Below are positions 49,885 through 59,125 of a stretch of 64,000 nucleotides of DNA, in pieces (the first letter of the stretch is position 1; each line of letters begins with the position of its first letter). The stretch lies in NCBI RefSeq assembly GCF_014279755.1, contig NZ_CP047951.1, forward strand, positions 1,426,001 to 1,490,000. Direction: 5' to 3'. This stretch comes from Synechococcus sp. PROS-U-1. Its GTDB lineage: Bacteria; Cyanobacteriota; Cyanobacteriia; PCC-6307; Cyanobiaceae. The notes below the pieces were generated by a model. The model was not told the origin of the DNA. It made no database searches and saw only the letters and a list, made by a program, of their open reading frames with translations. The translations under genes were made by a program, and so were the position numbers.

Positions 49885-50499
49885 ATGAGCACGTCGCGTA
49901 GCCATGGCTCCATCCAAGCCAGAAAAATAACGCTGAGTGCCTCAGAAACAGTGATTCTTGAGAAGCCAAGAAATGGAATGCATGTGGAGATTGAAGTAAT
50001 TCACGGAATCACCAGGCTGGGAACTCACGATGAAAGCAACAAAAACGATTTAACTCTTGCTTTTGCAAGCAGATCTGAACCATGCAAATTCAACTATCCA
50101 GATGAATTGCTAATCATTGTAGAAGCAATAACCGAAACAAGTTACTGGTTGAAATACGAAAAATCAACAGAGGAATATATCAACGACAGCATCATGGACT
50201 GGATCCTAGAGCTACATATCGTGAGACACGAATCAAATATTGAAAGGCGAATTATAAAATTATTTCAACTACTGACAACAAGGTTGGGCAGGCGAACGAC
50301 AGACGGTTATCTCCTGGAACACACCCTATCTCACGCACGCATTGCTGAAATCATTGGGTCTTCAAGGTCTACAGTATCAAGAAGCATAAGCTCTCTGAGA
50401 AAAACAGATAAGATCTACATCGATGAATTAAAAAAACAATTGATATTGCCCGCAGAGAACATCAGTGACCACAGCGACACGTTCCACCCTTCCATTTAG
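49885..50499 (+). CDS. Crp/Fnr-family regulator
   Basis: 204 residues from ATG 49885. The N-terminal half is a cNMP-like beta region without obvious ligand residues. HTLSHARIAEIIGSSRSTVSRSISSLRK is a Crp winged-helix. It resembles the PtrA-like gene at 59698 in size and place in the same island. AT-rich, unlike the core genome. Targets unknown; metal or phosphate stress are candidates. Confidence 0.78.
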   Translation: MSTSRSHGSIQARKITLSASETVILEKPRNGMHVEIEVIHGITRLGTHDESNKNDLTLAFASRSEPCKFNYPDELLIIVEAITETSYWLKYEKSTEEYINDSIMDWILELHIVRHESNIERRIIKLFQLLTTRLGRRTTDGYLLEHTLSHARIAEIIGSSRSTVSRSISSLRKTDKIYIDELKKQLILPAENISDHSDTFHPSI

Positions 50500-50859
50500 A
50501 GCACTTAGACTTCTTACACCCCTTTTTTTTGCTTTGCCGCAAAGCATTCTCGGAAGAATCAGCCATGATCCGACAAAAGTCAGTCTCTGAACTTTAATCC
50601 CATGTGCAGACTTGAGACCAGGGGAAGAGTAAAAAAAAGCACAAAAAAGCATGTCTTCTGATCCAGACCATAAAAGCCTGTCGAAGACTTAGATCACATG
50701 AAACACGCTGGGAGAGGTGCCTGGGGCAAGACACCGATCCCAACGAACAACGCAACGTATAAAAAGCTACCTTGAAGTGCGCAAAACGAGTAACAGCGAA
50801 TACAGCGCAGCGACATTATGGGCATGCCCATTTTGGGCTTTCCTGTGTGAGGAATTCAA
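50500..50859 (+). other. Intergenic stretch before the first porin
   Basis: No supported gene. It should hold the porin promoter, but I see no clean -35/-10 pair or metal box. A T8 tract follows a C-rich stretch at about 50518-50529. Confidence 0.4.
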
Positions 50860-52440
50860 ATGAAGCTTTTCCAGCAACTGCTGGTGGCTCCTGCTGCCCT
50901 TGGCCTTCTGGCCAGTGGCGCTAATGCCGCCGAGCTCAACATCAACGGCGTCTCTGATTACGCCTCGTCTGCTGATCAGGTGACAAGCGTCACCCAGTTC
51001 TCTGACGTCTACCCCACCGACTGGGCCTATCAGGCTCTGGCCAACCTGGTGGAGCAGTACGGCTGTGTGGCCGGCTACCCCAACGGCACTTTCCGTGGCA
51101 ACCGGGCCATGACCCGCTACGAAGCGGCTGCCCTGCTGAACGCCTGCCTCGACCGGATCACTGAAGTGACCGACGAGCTGCGTCGCCTGCTCAAGGAATT
51201 CGAAACCGAGCTGGCCATCCTCAAGGGTCGCGTTGACGGCCTCGAGGCCCGCGTTGGCGAACTGGAAGCAACCCAGTTCTCCACCACCACCAAGCTTCGT
51301 GGTCAGGCTGACTTCTTCACTGGCGCAGTGAAGTATGACGATCGCGATGAGTGCAACAAGAAGGGTGGTGACTGCAACAGCGATGGATTCAGCTTCTCCT
51401 ATCGCTACACACTGAACCTCGACACCTCCTTCACTGGCAAGGATCGCTTGTACACCCGTCTGCGCACGGGCAACATGAAGAACGTCTGGACCCAGTCCGA
51501 CTCCTATCTGGCTGATGCCAAGAGCGGCGACAACACCATCAAGGTGGACAAGCTCTGGTATAGCTTCCCGATCGGTAACGAGTTCAAGGTCACCGTTGGT
51601 GCGTTGATCGAGAACTACTACATGATCGAAACACCCACCCGTTACAAGCCGATCCTTAAGGCATTCAAGCTGGGTGGTTACGGTGCTGTTCTGGGTGCCA
51701 GCACGGGTCAAGGCTTTGGTGTGCAGTGGCGTCAGGATGTCGATCCTGGTGATGCAGCCTTCAACATTGCTGTGAACTACGTTGCCGACGGTGGTGACGG
51801 TGCGAAGAGCGGTTCCAAAAAGCAAATGTTCGGTGAAGACACCGATGCTTACCTGCTCAGCCAAGTTGGCTACGGCAACCGCAAATGGCATGTTTCAGCG
51901 CTCTACGCTCTGAAGAATGCTCAGCAGGACAAGGTTTGTGTAACTGACGAGCTGGGTGTGAAAACCTGCACGATCAACACAGAAGCCAAGGCGGCCATGG
52001 GTTACTCCACACCCACGGCAAAGAATCTGGCTCACCCTCTCCACGCCGTTGGCCTTCGCGGCTACTGGTCACCTGAAGACAGCGGATTCATTCCTACCAT
52101 CAGTGCAGGTATTGATTTCGGATGGTCTGATAGTGAATACCGCGGCAACTCTGAAGCCGTTAAGGGCTGGATGGTTGGTCTCAACTGGCCTGATGCCTTC
52201 ATGGAAGGCAACAAACTGGGGCTTGGCTTCGGTTCCTACTCCAGCTATGCCACTGAAGTTCAAGGCAATGGAGGGCCTGGCGATGAAAACTTTGCCATCG
52301 AAGGTTATTACGATTTCCGTGTAACCGACAACATCACCATTACACCTGCTGTGTTCTGGGTTGATGATGCAAAGGGCAAAGATCAAGTTGATGGTGCCAA
52401 CAAATTTGGCGGTCTCGTCAAGACGACCTTCAAATTCTGA
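50860..52440 (+). CDS. som: SLH-domain outer membrane porin (Som type), first copy
   Basis: 526 residues. Signal peptide ends ANA/AEL. An S-layer homology domain follows (FSDVYPTDWAYQALANLVEQ ... GNRAMTRYEAAALLNACLDRI), then a coiled coil (residues ~105-140) and an OprB-like beta-barrel ending in the aromatic TTFKF terminus. Such porins link outer membrane to peptidoglycan and pass small solutes. The first ~150 residues after the signal are nearly identical to those of 60593-62164. Placed in a metal-related island. Confidence 0.93.
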   Translation: MKLFQQLLVAPAALGLLASGANAAELNINGVSDYASSADQVTSVTQFSDVYPTDWAYQALANLVEQYGCVAGYPNGTFRGNRAMTRYEAAALLNACLDRITEVTDELRRLLKEFETELAILKGRVDGLEARVGELEATQFSTTTKLRGQADFFTGAVKYDDRDECNKKGGDCNSDGFSFSYRYTLNLDTSFTGKDRLYTRLRTGNMKNVWTQSDSYLADAKSGDNTIKVDKLWYSFPIGNEFKVTVGALIENYYMIETPTRYKPILKAFKLGGYGAVLGASTGQGFGVQWRQDVDPGDAAFNIAVNYVADGGDGAKSGSKKQMFGEDTDAYLLSQVGYGNRKWHVSALYALKNAQQDKVCVTDELGVKTCTINTEAKAAMGYSTPTAKNLAHPLHAVGLRGYWSPEDSGFIPTISAGIDFGWSDSEYRGNSEAVKGWMVGLNWPDAFMEGNKLGLGFGSYSSYATEVQGNGGPGDENFAIEGYYDFRVTDNITITPAVFWVDDAKGKDQVDGANKFGGLVKTTFKF

Positions 52441-52462
52441 TCCTGATTTGGTCAACAAAAGG

Positions 52463-52486
52463 GCGCCCCACGGGGCGCTTTTTTTT
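52463..52486 (+). terminator. Porin terminator
   Basis: GCGCC...GGCGC stem (52463-52478) with eight T (52479-52486), 22 bases after the porin stop. Confidence 0.92.
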
Positions 52487-52535
52487 GCCAAAAAAAAGAG
52501 GGGCAAACGCCCCTCCAAGAATCAGGTAAACAGAT

Positions 52536-52766
52536 TTACCAGCAGTTCTCACCCTCACCAATGGGTACACAAACATCCTCTTGCTCTGCCTTTTTCTTTA
52601 AGGCAGCTGCATCGGAGTCCATCACGCTTTCTTCGTCAACACCCTGGTCGGTGTTCCATTCTTGAAGTCCACCAGCATTCTGAGAATGGGCAACTGGAAC
52701 AGCCGCAGAGGCGACGAGAAGCGAAGTGGCAGCAACAAAAACAGAAATTGCGGATGGCCTGGACAT
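52536..52766 (-). CDS. Secreted small acidic protein
   Basis: 76 residues from ATG 52766 (MSRPSAISVFVAATSLLV). Signal peptide cleaves near AHS. The mature protein is acidic and ends in a Cys pair motif (EDVCVPIGEGENCW). Convergent with the porin. Function unknown. Confidence 0.62.
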   Translation of the reverse strand: MSRPSAISVFVAATSLLVASAAVPVAHSQNAGGLQEWNTDQGVDEESVMDSDAAALKKKAEQEDVCVPIGEGENCW

Positions 52767-52849
52767 AACAAGACGCAAATTTCTATTATGCCAAACATCA
52801 AGCTTAACGAGGCTTGAAGGACGCAATAAGAAGCATCAAAAGCTACAAA

Positions 52850-53518
52850 TCAGGACGATAAACGTCGAACAGCATTGGTGTAACTTTGAAAAATCAGATC
52901 CAATTCATCGGATCGACCATAACGGGCAAGCATTCCGCGAGCCCCGGCATCAAGATTAAATAGCAGGGAACGATCTTCCAAGGACTTCACATAGCTTTCA
53001 ATCCAACCAACGCAAACAAATCGTGTTCCACTTTCTACAGGTTGAACACAATGCAGCGTGGAGGAAGGATAAACAACAACTTGACCAGCAGCCAATCGAA
53101 ATTCAGTCGTCGTCTCTCCACCACTTTGAATCGACAACGAGCCACCCTGATAGGAATCATGATCACTCAAGAAAACTGTAAATGAAAGATCACGGCGTCC
53201 ATACCGAGAGAAAGGATTATCGACATGCCAACCATAGCTATCACCAGAGCTAGATCTAGAAATCAACAGGCTATGAACCTTCCGAATAAGTGAAAAACTC
53301 TTAATCAGTGGATCGTTGGTCAGCGCATATGAAATTCGCTTCGTGATCGAAATGGTGAGCTCCGAATCAGGGGCAAGTTGATGATTCTGTTTAACTAACG
53401 CCGCCTGATCACCTGCAGTTAGACGACCATCACGCCAAGGCAGGTCAGGAGCCAAGAGTCGCTGTTGAATATCTTTGATTTCGTCATCAGGCAACAACGT
53501 ATGGGTAAGAAATTCCAT
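52850..53518 (-). CDS. piuC: PiuC-like Fe(II)/2OG dioxygenase (PKHD)
   Basis: 222 residues from ATG 53518. YGWHVDNPF carries the HxD pair, STLHCVQPV the distal His and the following GTRFVCVGWIES the 2OG-binding Arg. PiuC proteins are iron-starvation-induced hydroxylases found beside iron transporters; the substrate is unknown. It is divergent from futA. Confidence 0.9.
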   Translation of the reverse strand: MEFLTHTLLPDDEIKDIQQRLLAPDLPWRDGRLTAGDQAALVKQNHQLAPDSELTISITKRISYALTNDPLIKSFSLIRKVHSLLISRSSSGDSYGWHVDNPFSRYGRRDLSFTVFLSDHDSYQGGSLSIQSGGETTTEFRLAAGQVVVYPSSTLHCVQPVESGTRFVCVGWIESYVKSLEDRSLLFNLDAGARGMLARYGRSDELDLIFQSYTNAVRRLSS

Positions 53519-53634
53519 GGTTCACAAAGAAGAAGGCATTGAACAGCTCTTAGCATTTGCTACATAAACTACGTTCATATAAAGCTGACAACGCACTTAA
53601 GCGAAGTAAGGTGGGTTGGTATGTGATTCTAGAC

Positions 53635-54639
53635 ATGCTCAGATTCTTTGCGCCCTTGCTTCTAGCCGCCCCACTCATCGCTATACCCTCAGTGGAGGCA
53701 AAGGAAGTAAGGGTTTACTCGGGCCGTCATTATAATACTGATAGGAAAGCGTTCAAACAATTTAGCCAGCAAACCGGAATCAAAGTAAGGCTGATCGAGG
53801 CAACAGGCATCTCACTTGTCGAACGGCTTAAACGAGAAGGAAGCAATTCAAAGGCAGATGTCATCTTGTTGGTCGACTCGGCAAGAATTAACAACGCAGC
53901 ACAAGCGGGACTCCTGCAACCAGTCAAAACACAAAAGCTGATAGAAAACATTCCTGCGCGGTATCGAGATCCCTCCAATCGATGGTTTGGATTCACAAGG
54001 CGCGTCAGAGCAATCATCGTAAATCCAAAAATCATTGATCCAAATACAATTAAGACCTATGCAGATTTATCCAAGCCAAGTTTGAAAGGCAAGCTTTGCC
54101 TGCGCAAAAGAAAAAACGTCTACAACCAATCGCTTGTTGCCGACCAAATCGTTCTGAAAGGCAAAGCGAAAGCGAGTGCATGGGTCAAACAGATGGTGGG
54201 CAACGTAAACCAACCATACTTCTCTGGTGACGTTTCACTGATTCGTGCAGTGGGACAAGGAAAATGTGGCGTTGCACTGGTCAATCATTATTACTTGGCG
54301 AGAATGCAGGCAGGAGCAAGCGGAAAGAATGATCAAAAAATCACGTCAAACATAAAACTGATTATGCCTAACCCAGCACATGTAAATATTAGTGCGGCTG
54401 GTGTTGCGAAATCAGCCAAGAATAAAAAAGAGGCAATTCAGTTTATAGAATTTCTTTCATCACCACAGGGAACACGATTAATTGCCGGCCCAACATATGA
54501 GTACCCATTAAAAGGGCTTGGAACAGCAAAAGAGTTGAAAAGATTTGGAGAATTCACTCCTGACAATGTTGCAATAAGCACCCTTGGTTCCACACAAAAA
54601 ACTGCAATACAGGTGATGGCAAATGCAGGTTGGCGTTGA
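53635..54639 (+). CDS. futA: Iron(III) ABC transporter binding protein (FutA/IdiA)
   Basis: 334 residues from ATG 53635. A signal peptide (LLLAAPLIAIPSVEA) leads into KEVRVYSGRHYNTDRKAF, the YSxRHY iron-binding opening of FutA1/IdiA. The two late Tyr of NHYYLARMQ complete the usual Tyr set. It captures Fe(III) in the periplasm. A tandem Fur-like box follows its stop. FutB/C are not in the window. Confidence 0.92.
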   Translation: MLRFFAPLLLAAPLIAIPSVEAKEVRVYSGRHYNTDRKAFKQFSQQTGIKVRLIEATGISLVERLKREGSNSKADVILLVDSARINNAAQAGLLQPVKTQKLIENIPARYRDPSNRWFGFTRRVRAIIVNPKIIDPNTIKTYADLSKPSLKGKLCLRKRKNVYNQSLVADQIVLKGKAKASAWVKQMVGNVNQPYFSGDVSLIRAVGQGKCGVALVNHYYLARMQAGASGKNDQKITSNIKLIMPNPAHVNISAAGVAKSAKNKKEAIQFIEFLSSPQGTRLIAGPTYEYPLKGLGTAKELKRFGEFTPDNVAISTLGSTQKTAIQVMANAGWR

Positions 54640-54668
54640 CTCAGCACCAAAAGAAGTAGAAATACACA

Positions 54669-54700
54669 TGAGAGTTATTCTCTCTTGATAATGACTCTCA
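54669..54700. promoter_or_regulatory. Tandem Fur-like boxes upstream of ferritin
   Basis: TGAGAGTTATTCTCT (54669-54683) and TGATAATGACTCTCA (54686-54700) are two 7-1-7 boxes three bases apart. Together they form an inverted repeat (ATGAGAGT...ACTCTCAT) that could also end the futA transcript. Ferritin starts 80 bases downstream. Confidence 0.65.
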
Positions 54701-54779
54701 TTTAACTTGGTGCATACGACACGCAAGGGCTGCAATTCGATTCACAAGTGCGTATCATTTGGTCACTGACAAAAAGAGT

Positions 54780-55364
54780 ATGCTTTCAACTTCGACGTCT
54801 AGGGCCTCTGCATCTATTGAGCGTGGTCCCTCAGGTCGTGCAGTAGCGGAAGTTATTGCTCCTGATCTGTTGAATGCCATCCAAGACCATCTCAACATGG
54901 AAAGGCAGGCACACGCCTCCTACTTTGCAGCAGCGATATGGTTTGCCGAACGAGAACTGAGAGGATTTTCTCGGTTTTTTCGTGATGAATCAAGCAGTGA
55001 ACACGAACATGCAGCAAAGTTTGCAGAGTACATTATTGCTCGTGGGCAGAGTGTGTCATTGAAGGCAGTTGAAGCTCCCTTGCAGATCTGGGAATCGCCA
55101 GCAGATGTCATGGCATCTGCATTTCAAATGGAAGTTGACGTAACATCATCGCTACAGCAGCTTTACTCCATGGCAGAGCGGGTAACTGATACACGCACAA
55201 CGGTATTTCTAGACCCAATGGTAGAGATGCAAACACAGTCTGAACACGAGTTTGCACACCTCCTCGGACGCGTGAAGTTCGCCGACAATCAGGCAGCAGC
55301 CTTATTGCTGATCGACAATGAACTCGATCAAGGCAACAACAAGCCCGCATCACTACAAGGGTGA
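54780..55364 (+). CDS. ftn: Ferritin
   Basis: 194 residues from ATG 54780. A ~28-residue N-terminal extension precedes the four-helix bundle. MERQAHASYFAAAIWFAERELRGF and SSEHEHAAKFAEYI hold ferroxidase ligands, and MQTQSEHEFAHLLGRV the C-helix set. It stores iron as ferrihydrite. Marine Synechococcus ferritin has a Tyr near the site and oxidises Fe slowly; that trait is family knowledge. Between futA and ferredoxin. Confidence 0.92.
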   Translation: MLSTSTSRASASIERGPSGRAVAEVIAPDLLNAIQDHLNMERQAHASYFAAAIWFAERELRGFSRFFRDESSSEHEHAAKFAEYIIARGQSVSLKAVEAPLQIWESPADVMASAFQMEVDVTSSLQQLYSMAERVTDTRTTVFLDPMVEMQTQSEHEFAHLLGRVKFADNQAAALLLIDNELDQGNNKPASLQG

Positions 55365-55401
55365 AAGAACACTGATGATTTAAAATTAAAAGAAAAATAA
55401 C

Positions 55402-55611
55402 TTAAGGGGAAGCATTCAAGCCCTGAGGATCAATGACAAAACATTTAATGTCACGCATCAGTGATTTAGGTGAGACTTCTAAATATTCAGCAATGAGTTG
55501 ATGACTCCATCCTTGGTTTCTCAACGCCATAGCGATCCTTAATCGCTTTTTACGCCATCCAGATGCAGTACCTAGATAGTGGGAGACCTTTGATGGAGAT
55601 TGTTTGTTCAT
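55402..55611 (-). CDS. Small HTH-like protein
   Basis: 69 residues from ATG 55611 (MNKQSPSKVSHYLG). RLRIAMALRNQGWSHQLIAEYLEVSPKSLMRDIK has the spacing of a helix-turn-helix. Possibly a regulator of neighbouring genes; the target is unknown. Confidence 0.6.
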   Translation of the reverse strand: MNKQSPSKVSHYLGTASGWRKKRLRIAMALRNQGWSHQLIAEYLEVSPKSLMRDIKCFVIDPQGLNASP

Positions 55612-55820
55612 TAATCGAGGAACTTTTTTTAAGAATACGGTGAAACCTTTGCATTCGCTTCCATAAATTACGATCAAGAGTAACCCAGGGTTCATTCAAA
55701 TAAACAAAAGTGCATGCAAACAAAGGTTGATCCCAGAAGTAGCCAATGAAACACCTGGAAGATAAATAAAAGGCAGATACACGCCTAGCATTGCGTAGTA
55801 TATTTTTTTTATTTTATCAA

Positions 55821-56114
55821 ATGTCGACGTTCAAAATTGAATTAAGGCTCCCTGATGGAATCAAATACTTTGATTGTCCCGATGATGAATATATACTTGA
55901 AGCAGCAGAACAAGCTGGAATTGATATGAGCTATTCCTGTAGAGCGGGAGCATGCAGCACCTGTGTTGGCAAAATAATTAAAGGTACAATTGATCAATCA
56001 GATCAGAGCTTTCTTGACGATGATCAAATGGAGAATGGTTATACGCTGCTATGCGTAGCTTATGCAACATCCGATTTGATCGTAAAAACGGATTGTGAAG
56101 ATGAGCTTTGGTGA
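55821..56114 (+). CDS. petF: Plant-type [2Fe-2S] ferredoxin
   Basis: 97 residues from ATG 55821. [14 protein letters not shown] and a later [10 protein letters not shown] place the four Cys ligands. It carries electrons in the cytosol, probably to the flavoprotein two genes downstream. Its N-terminus ([16 protein letters not shown]) is unlike the main photosynthetic PetF, so this is likely an accessory isoform. Iron-rich ferredoxin beside flavodoxin fits iron-dependent switching. Confidence 0.92.
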   Translation: MSTFKIELRLPDGIKYFDCPDDEYILEAAEQAGIDMSYSCRAGACSTCVGKIIKGTIDQSDQSFLDDDQMENGYTLLCVAYATSDLIVKTDCEDELW

Positions 56115-56146
56115 TAATAACAAGACTCATTGAATGGACTTGGAAA

Positions 56147-56425
56147 ATGAACGAAGTGAGCAAAAGTGAATCAAATCTCGTAGATCAATATTTACAGATC
56201 ACATGCTTTCAACAAATCAATGAAAAGATCTTTAAAGATATACTGGAGTACGAGCCACAAGCTGATCCCATTGGAAAGAAGTTGATAAAGCGAATAAAGC
56301 ATCAAGTCAAACAGGGGAAAATCATGCTTTGTACTGCAGATCCCAAAGCCAATGAGCATTCAAGTTGTGATAAAAAACACAATGGTTTGTTTGCTCTGAG
56401 AAGAGCATCAAGCGAAGTCATATGA
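56147..56425 (+). CDS. Hypothetical protein
   Basis: 92 residues from ATG 56147 (MNEVSKSESNLVDQYL). Helical and Lys-rich with three Cys. Sits between petF and the hydrolase in the same direction. No family recognised. Confidence 0.6.
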   Translation: MNEVSKSESNLVDQYLQITCFQQINEKIFKDILEYEPQADPIGKKLIKRIKHQVKQGKIMLCTADPKANEHSSCDKKHNGLFALRRASSEVI

Positions 56426-56446
56426 AAATATTAAAAATATGAACGC

Positions 56447-57214
56447 ATGAAAAAAAGAAAAATACTTTGGATTGATCTCCAACCATCTCTCTATTGCCTC
56501 TTCAAACGAACGGCACAAAGCTTAGGTCAAAGATATGATGTAAAACGATGGTCATTCGAACATGACCCAGATGAATCCTGCGATATTGATATTGTTCATG
56601 CACTGTTAAAGCAAACGATTGAAAAAACTATTGTCCCCGTTCACTTGGTAGGGCATGGGATAAGTGGCACAATAGCTTATCTTTATGCCAAAAAATATCC
56701 AAAGAACATCTCCTCGGTGTCATTATTATCAGTCGACAGCAATTCAAACAATCAATGGACCGCACATTACCAGAGCATGCGAAGCCAACTACCATGCTCT
56801 AGATATCACATTTTAAGCCACTTAAGCCGTCTTCTTATAGACACTCATGCCGACCATGTTCATACGATAATATCAAGATTATTGGCGAAATGCTTAGATA
56901 GTGACTTCGTCAATGGATCGATTATTGGGAACACAAAGATAGAAAATCTCAGTAAATCTGAAATTCCAACACTTGTGATCAATGGAGGCAAAGATTTTGT
57001 TGTTGATCCATGTAGTTTTAATCGATGGAAAGAAAATTTAAAACCAGGCGACTGCTATCAACAAATCGTTGGTGGTCGACATTTTTTTCCATTCAACGAG
57101 TGGAATCAAACCTCAAAAATGATTGAGTCTTTCATCGATATGATACCCAATGAAAGTACTGCCTTAGCTTGTGAAAAGTTTCAAGATCTGAGCATTATCA
57201 AGAGGAACTCATGA
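56447..57214 (+). CDS. Alpha/beta hydrolase-fold protein, altered nucleophile
   Basis: 255 residues from ATG 56447. PVHLVGHGISGTIAYLYAKKYP is the nucleophile elbow; the usual GxSxG reads GHGIS, so the catalytic Ser is displaced. LVINGGKDFVV and GGRHFFPF supply the Asp and His. If the Ser really is missing the enzyme may be inactive, or the downstream Ser may act. ATGA overlap with the next gene. Confidence 0.75.
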   Translation: MKKRKILWIDLQPSLYCLFKRTAQSLGQRYDVKRWSFEHDPDESCDIDIVHALLKQTIEKTIVPVHLVGHGISGTIAYLYAKKYPKNISSVSLLSVDSNSNNQWTAHYQSMRSQLPCSRYHILSHLSRLLIDTHADHVHTIISRLLAKCLDSDFVNGSIIGNTKIENLSKSEIPTLVINGGKDFVVDPCSFNRWKENLKPGDCYQQIVGGRHFFPFNEWNQTSKMIESFIDMIPNESTALACEKFQDLSIIKRNS

Positions 57215-58170
57215 CAAACATGAAAAGAGCGGATGTTGTAATTATCGGTGGGGGGCCGGCAGGCTGTTCTTGTGCCTTGTATACAGCGAGATCAAATCTA
57301 TCAACAATCATCCTTGATAAAAATCAAGCGGTGGGAGCATTGGCGATCACTCACAAGATTGCTAACTACCCAGGAGTAGCTGGTGACGTCTCTGGAGAGG
57401 AACTGCTGAACATCATGAGAACACAAGCTATCAATTATGGAGCAGAATATAAACAAGCTCAGGTGTATGGTATTAGTATCTCTGATACGGAAAGAATCGT
57501 TTATACACCAGAAGGAACCTTTATCGGTAAAACTTTAGTTTTGGCAACAGGGGCGATGGGTCGGGCGTCGACACTTCCTGGTGAGAATGAGTTTCTTGGC
57601 AGAGGTGTGAGTTACTGCGCGACCTGTGATGCGGCTTTCTACAAAAATCAGGAGGTTGTGGTCTATGGATCCAATCAAGAAGCAATCGATGAAGCTCTTG
57701 TTCTCACAAAATTCGCGTCAACTGTCCATTGGATTACTAACAACAAACCGAACATGAATTCAATTGGAATTCAATTATTACTTGATTCTAGCAATGTCAA
57801 GCATTGGAAGAGAACACGGTTGACATCTATTGAGGGAGACGAGAATGGAGTGACCAGCGTCAAAGTACAATCATTTGGGCAAAATGATGCACAGGAAATC
57901 GTTGTCCAAGGTGCATTTGTTTACTCAACTGGTTCCCTACCCATTACCGACTACCTCCAAGGCCTAATACCTATCAATGCCAATGGTGGAGTTCGTATCA
58001 ACGACGACATGATGACGGATATTGAAGGGGTTTGGGCAATCGGCGATATTCGCAATACTCCTTTCAAACAGGCTGTTGTTGCTTGTTCAGATGGGTGCAT
58101 TGCAGCGATGGCAATTGATAAATACCTCAACCAGCGCAAGGACGTTCGTGTGGACTGGGTACACCGCTAA
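57211..58170 (+). CDS. Thioredoxin-reductase-like flavoprotein
   Basis: 319 residues. GGGPAGCSCALYTARS is the FAD Rossmann loop and SYCATCDAAF the redox CATC. GVWAIGDIRN binds FAD. The second Rossmann motif is degenerate (VYGSNQEAID) and the HRRxxxR NADPH clamp is missing, as in the deep-branching DTR/ferredoxin-dependent types. It may take electrons from the ferredoxin three genes upstream rather than NADPH; that is inference. ATGA overlap with the hydrolase. Confidence 0.85.
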   Translation: MTNMKRADVVIIGGGPAGCSCALYTARSNLSTIILDKNQAVGALAITHKIANYPGVAGDVSGEELLNIMRTQAINYGAEYKQAQVYGISISDTERIVYTPEGTFIGKTLVLATGAMGRASTLPGENEFLGRGVSYCATCDAAFYKNQEVVVYGSNQEAIDEALVLTKFASTVHWITNNKPNMNSIGIQLLLDSSNVKHWKRTRLTSIEGDENGVTSVKVQSFGQNDAQEIVVQGAFVYSTGSLPITDYLQGLIPINANGGVRINDDMMTDIEGVWAIGDIRNTPFKQAVVACSDGCIAAMAIDKYLNQRKDVRVDWVHR

Positions 58171-58191
58171 AAAAAGCGCCCTTATGGGCGC
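58171..58191 (-). terminator. Flavodoxin terminator
   Basis: GCGCCC/GGGCGC stem (58176-58191), followed on the minus strand by a T run (58171-58175). It sits between the convergent flavoprotein and isiB. Confidence 0.85.
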
Positions 58192-58215
58192 TTCAGTGGG
58201 ATTCAAGAAGAGAGC

Positions 58216-58725
58216 TTATGACTCAGCGTTGATTTGTTGAACCCACGCTTGTAGTCGTTGGTCAGTAAGCTCCGACTCATTGTCTTCATCAATTGCCAAA
58301 CCACAAAACTTACCATCAATCACACTTTTAGAATCATCATAGGTATAACCTTCAGTCGACACTTTACCAATCAACTTGGCACCAGATTGAAGGAAAGCTG
58401 TATATAGTTCTTCCATGGCATCACAGAAGAAATCAGAATAGCCAGAGGAGTCTCCAAGGCCGACAATGGCTACAGATTTTCCAGCGAAGTCTTTGTCTGG
58501 AATTTCCTGAACCAGGTCATCCCATGCCGTTCCAGATCGTGCCTCATCAGCACCCGTATTCCAAGTCGGAACACAGCAAATTAAAGACTCGGCAGAGACC
58601 AACTCATCAATTGAATCAATGTTGTCGACATCCTTTGCCTCTGTTCCGGGCAGAAGCTCTTTAAGTCGATCAGCCACGTCTTCAGTTTTACCCGTTGACG
58701 TTGCAAAGAAAATGGTGAAAGCCAT
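58216..58725 (-). CDS. isiB: Flavodoxin
   Basis: 169 residues from ATG 58725. FFATSTGKTEDVADRL is the FMN phosphate loop, VPTWNTGADEARSG the 60s loop, and GLGDSSGYSDFFCDAM the 90s loop. It replaces ferredoxin as electron carrier when iron is scarce. Its placement near futA, ferritin and petF supports iron control, though I see no Fur box in the short upstream region. Confidence 0.95.
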   Translation of the reverse strand: MAFTIFFATSTGKTEDVADRLKELLPGTEAKDVDNIDSIDELVSAESLICCVPTWNTGADEARSGTAWDDLVQEIPDKDFAGKSVAIVGLGDSSGYSDFFCDAMEELYTAFLQSGAKLIGKVSTEGYTYDDSKSVIDGKFCGLAIDEDNESELTDQRLQAWVQQINAES

Positions 58726-58819
58726 GCAATTGATATCACTCCATCATGTTCTCAAAATTTCTGTCATCGAGTTTGAAGCTTGTTTCAGATCCAAGTGCTA
58801 TCAGATACATTCAAGCTAA

Positions 58820-59008
58820 TCATTGACTTTGATCGATACGACAAATGTTGGTCTGATGCGTTTCTAAATCCATCAGAGTCTCTCTGTACTCCGACAGTGC
58901 TTGATCAAAGCCTGATTGTCGAATGCGTTTGAGCCATCGCAAACGAACAAAGTCATCACGTTCAATATGATCGATGAATTCTTCTAAAACTTTAGAACCA
59001 ATAAGCAT
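58820..59008 (-). CDS. 62-residue hypothetical protein
   Basis: ATG 59008. Helical acidic/basic sequence (VLEEFIDHIERDDFVRLRWLKRI) with one Cys. Upstream of isiB in the same direction. Function unknown. Confidence 0.6.
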   Translation of the reverse strand: MLIGSKVLEEFIDHIERDDFVRLRWLKRIRQSGFDQALSEYRETLMDLETHQTNICRIDQSQ

Positions 59009-59125
59009 AGTAGATTAGTGTGAGTATCTTTTAATTTAAGGAACCGTTCTCACACTGATCCAACAAATGATTGTTTAGCATTGATCTAAAGGCAATCAAC
59101 ATCCACTCAAACGAATCCAAACAAT

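Noticed and set aside
50767-51891. 374-codon frame antisense to the first porin
   Set aside because: Repeated with the same sequence antisense to the second porin, as expected from the shared N-terminal DNA; a shadow of the SLH region.
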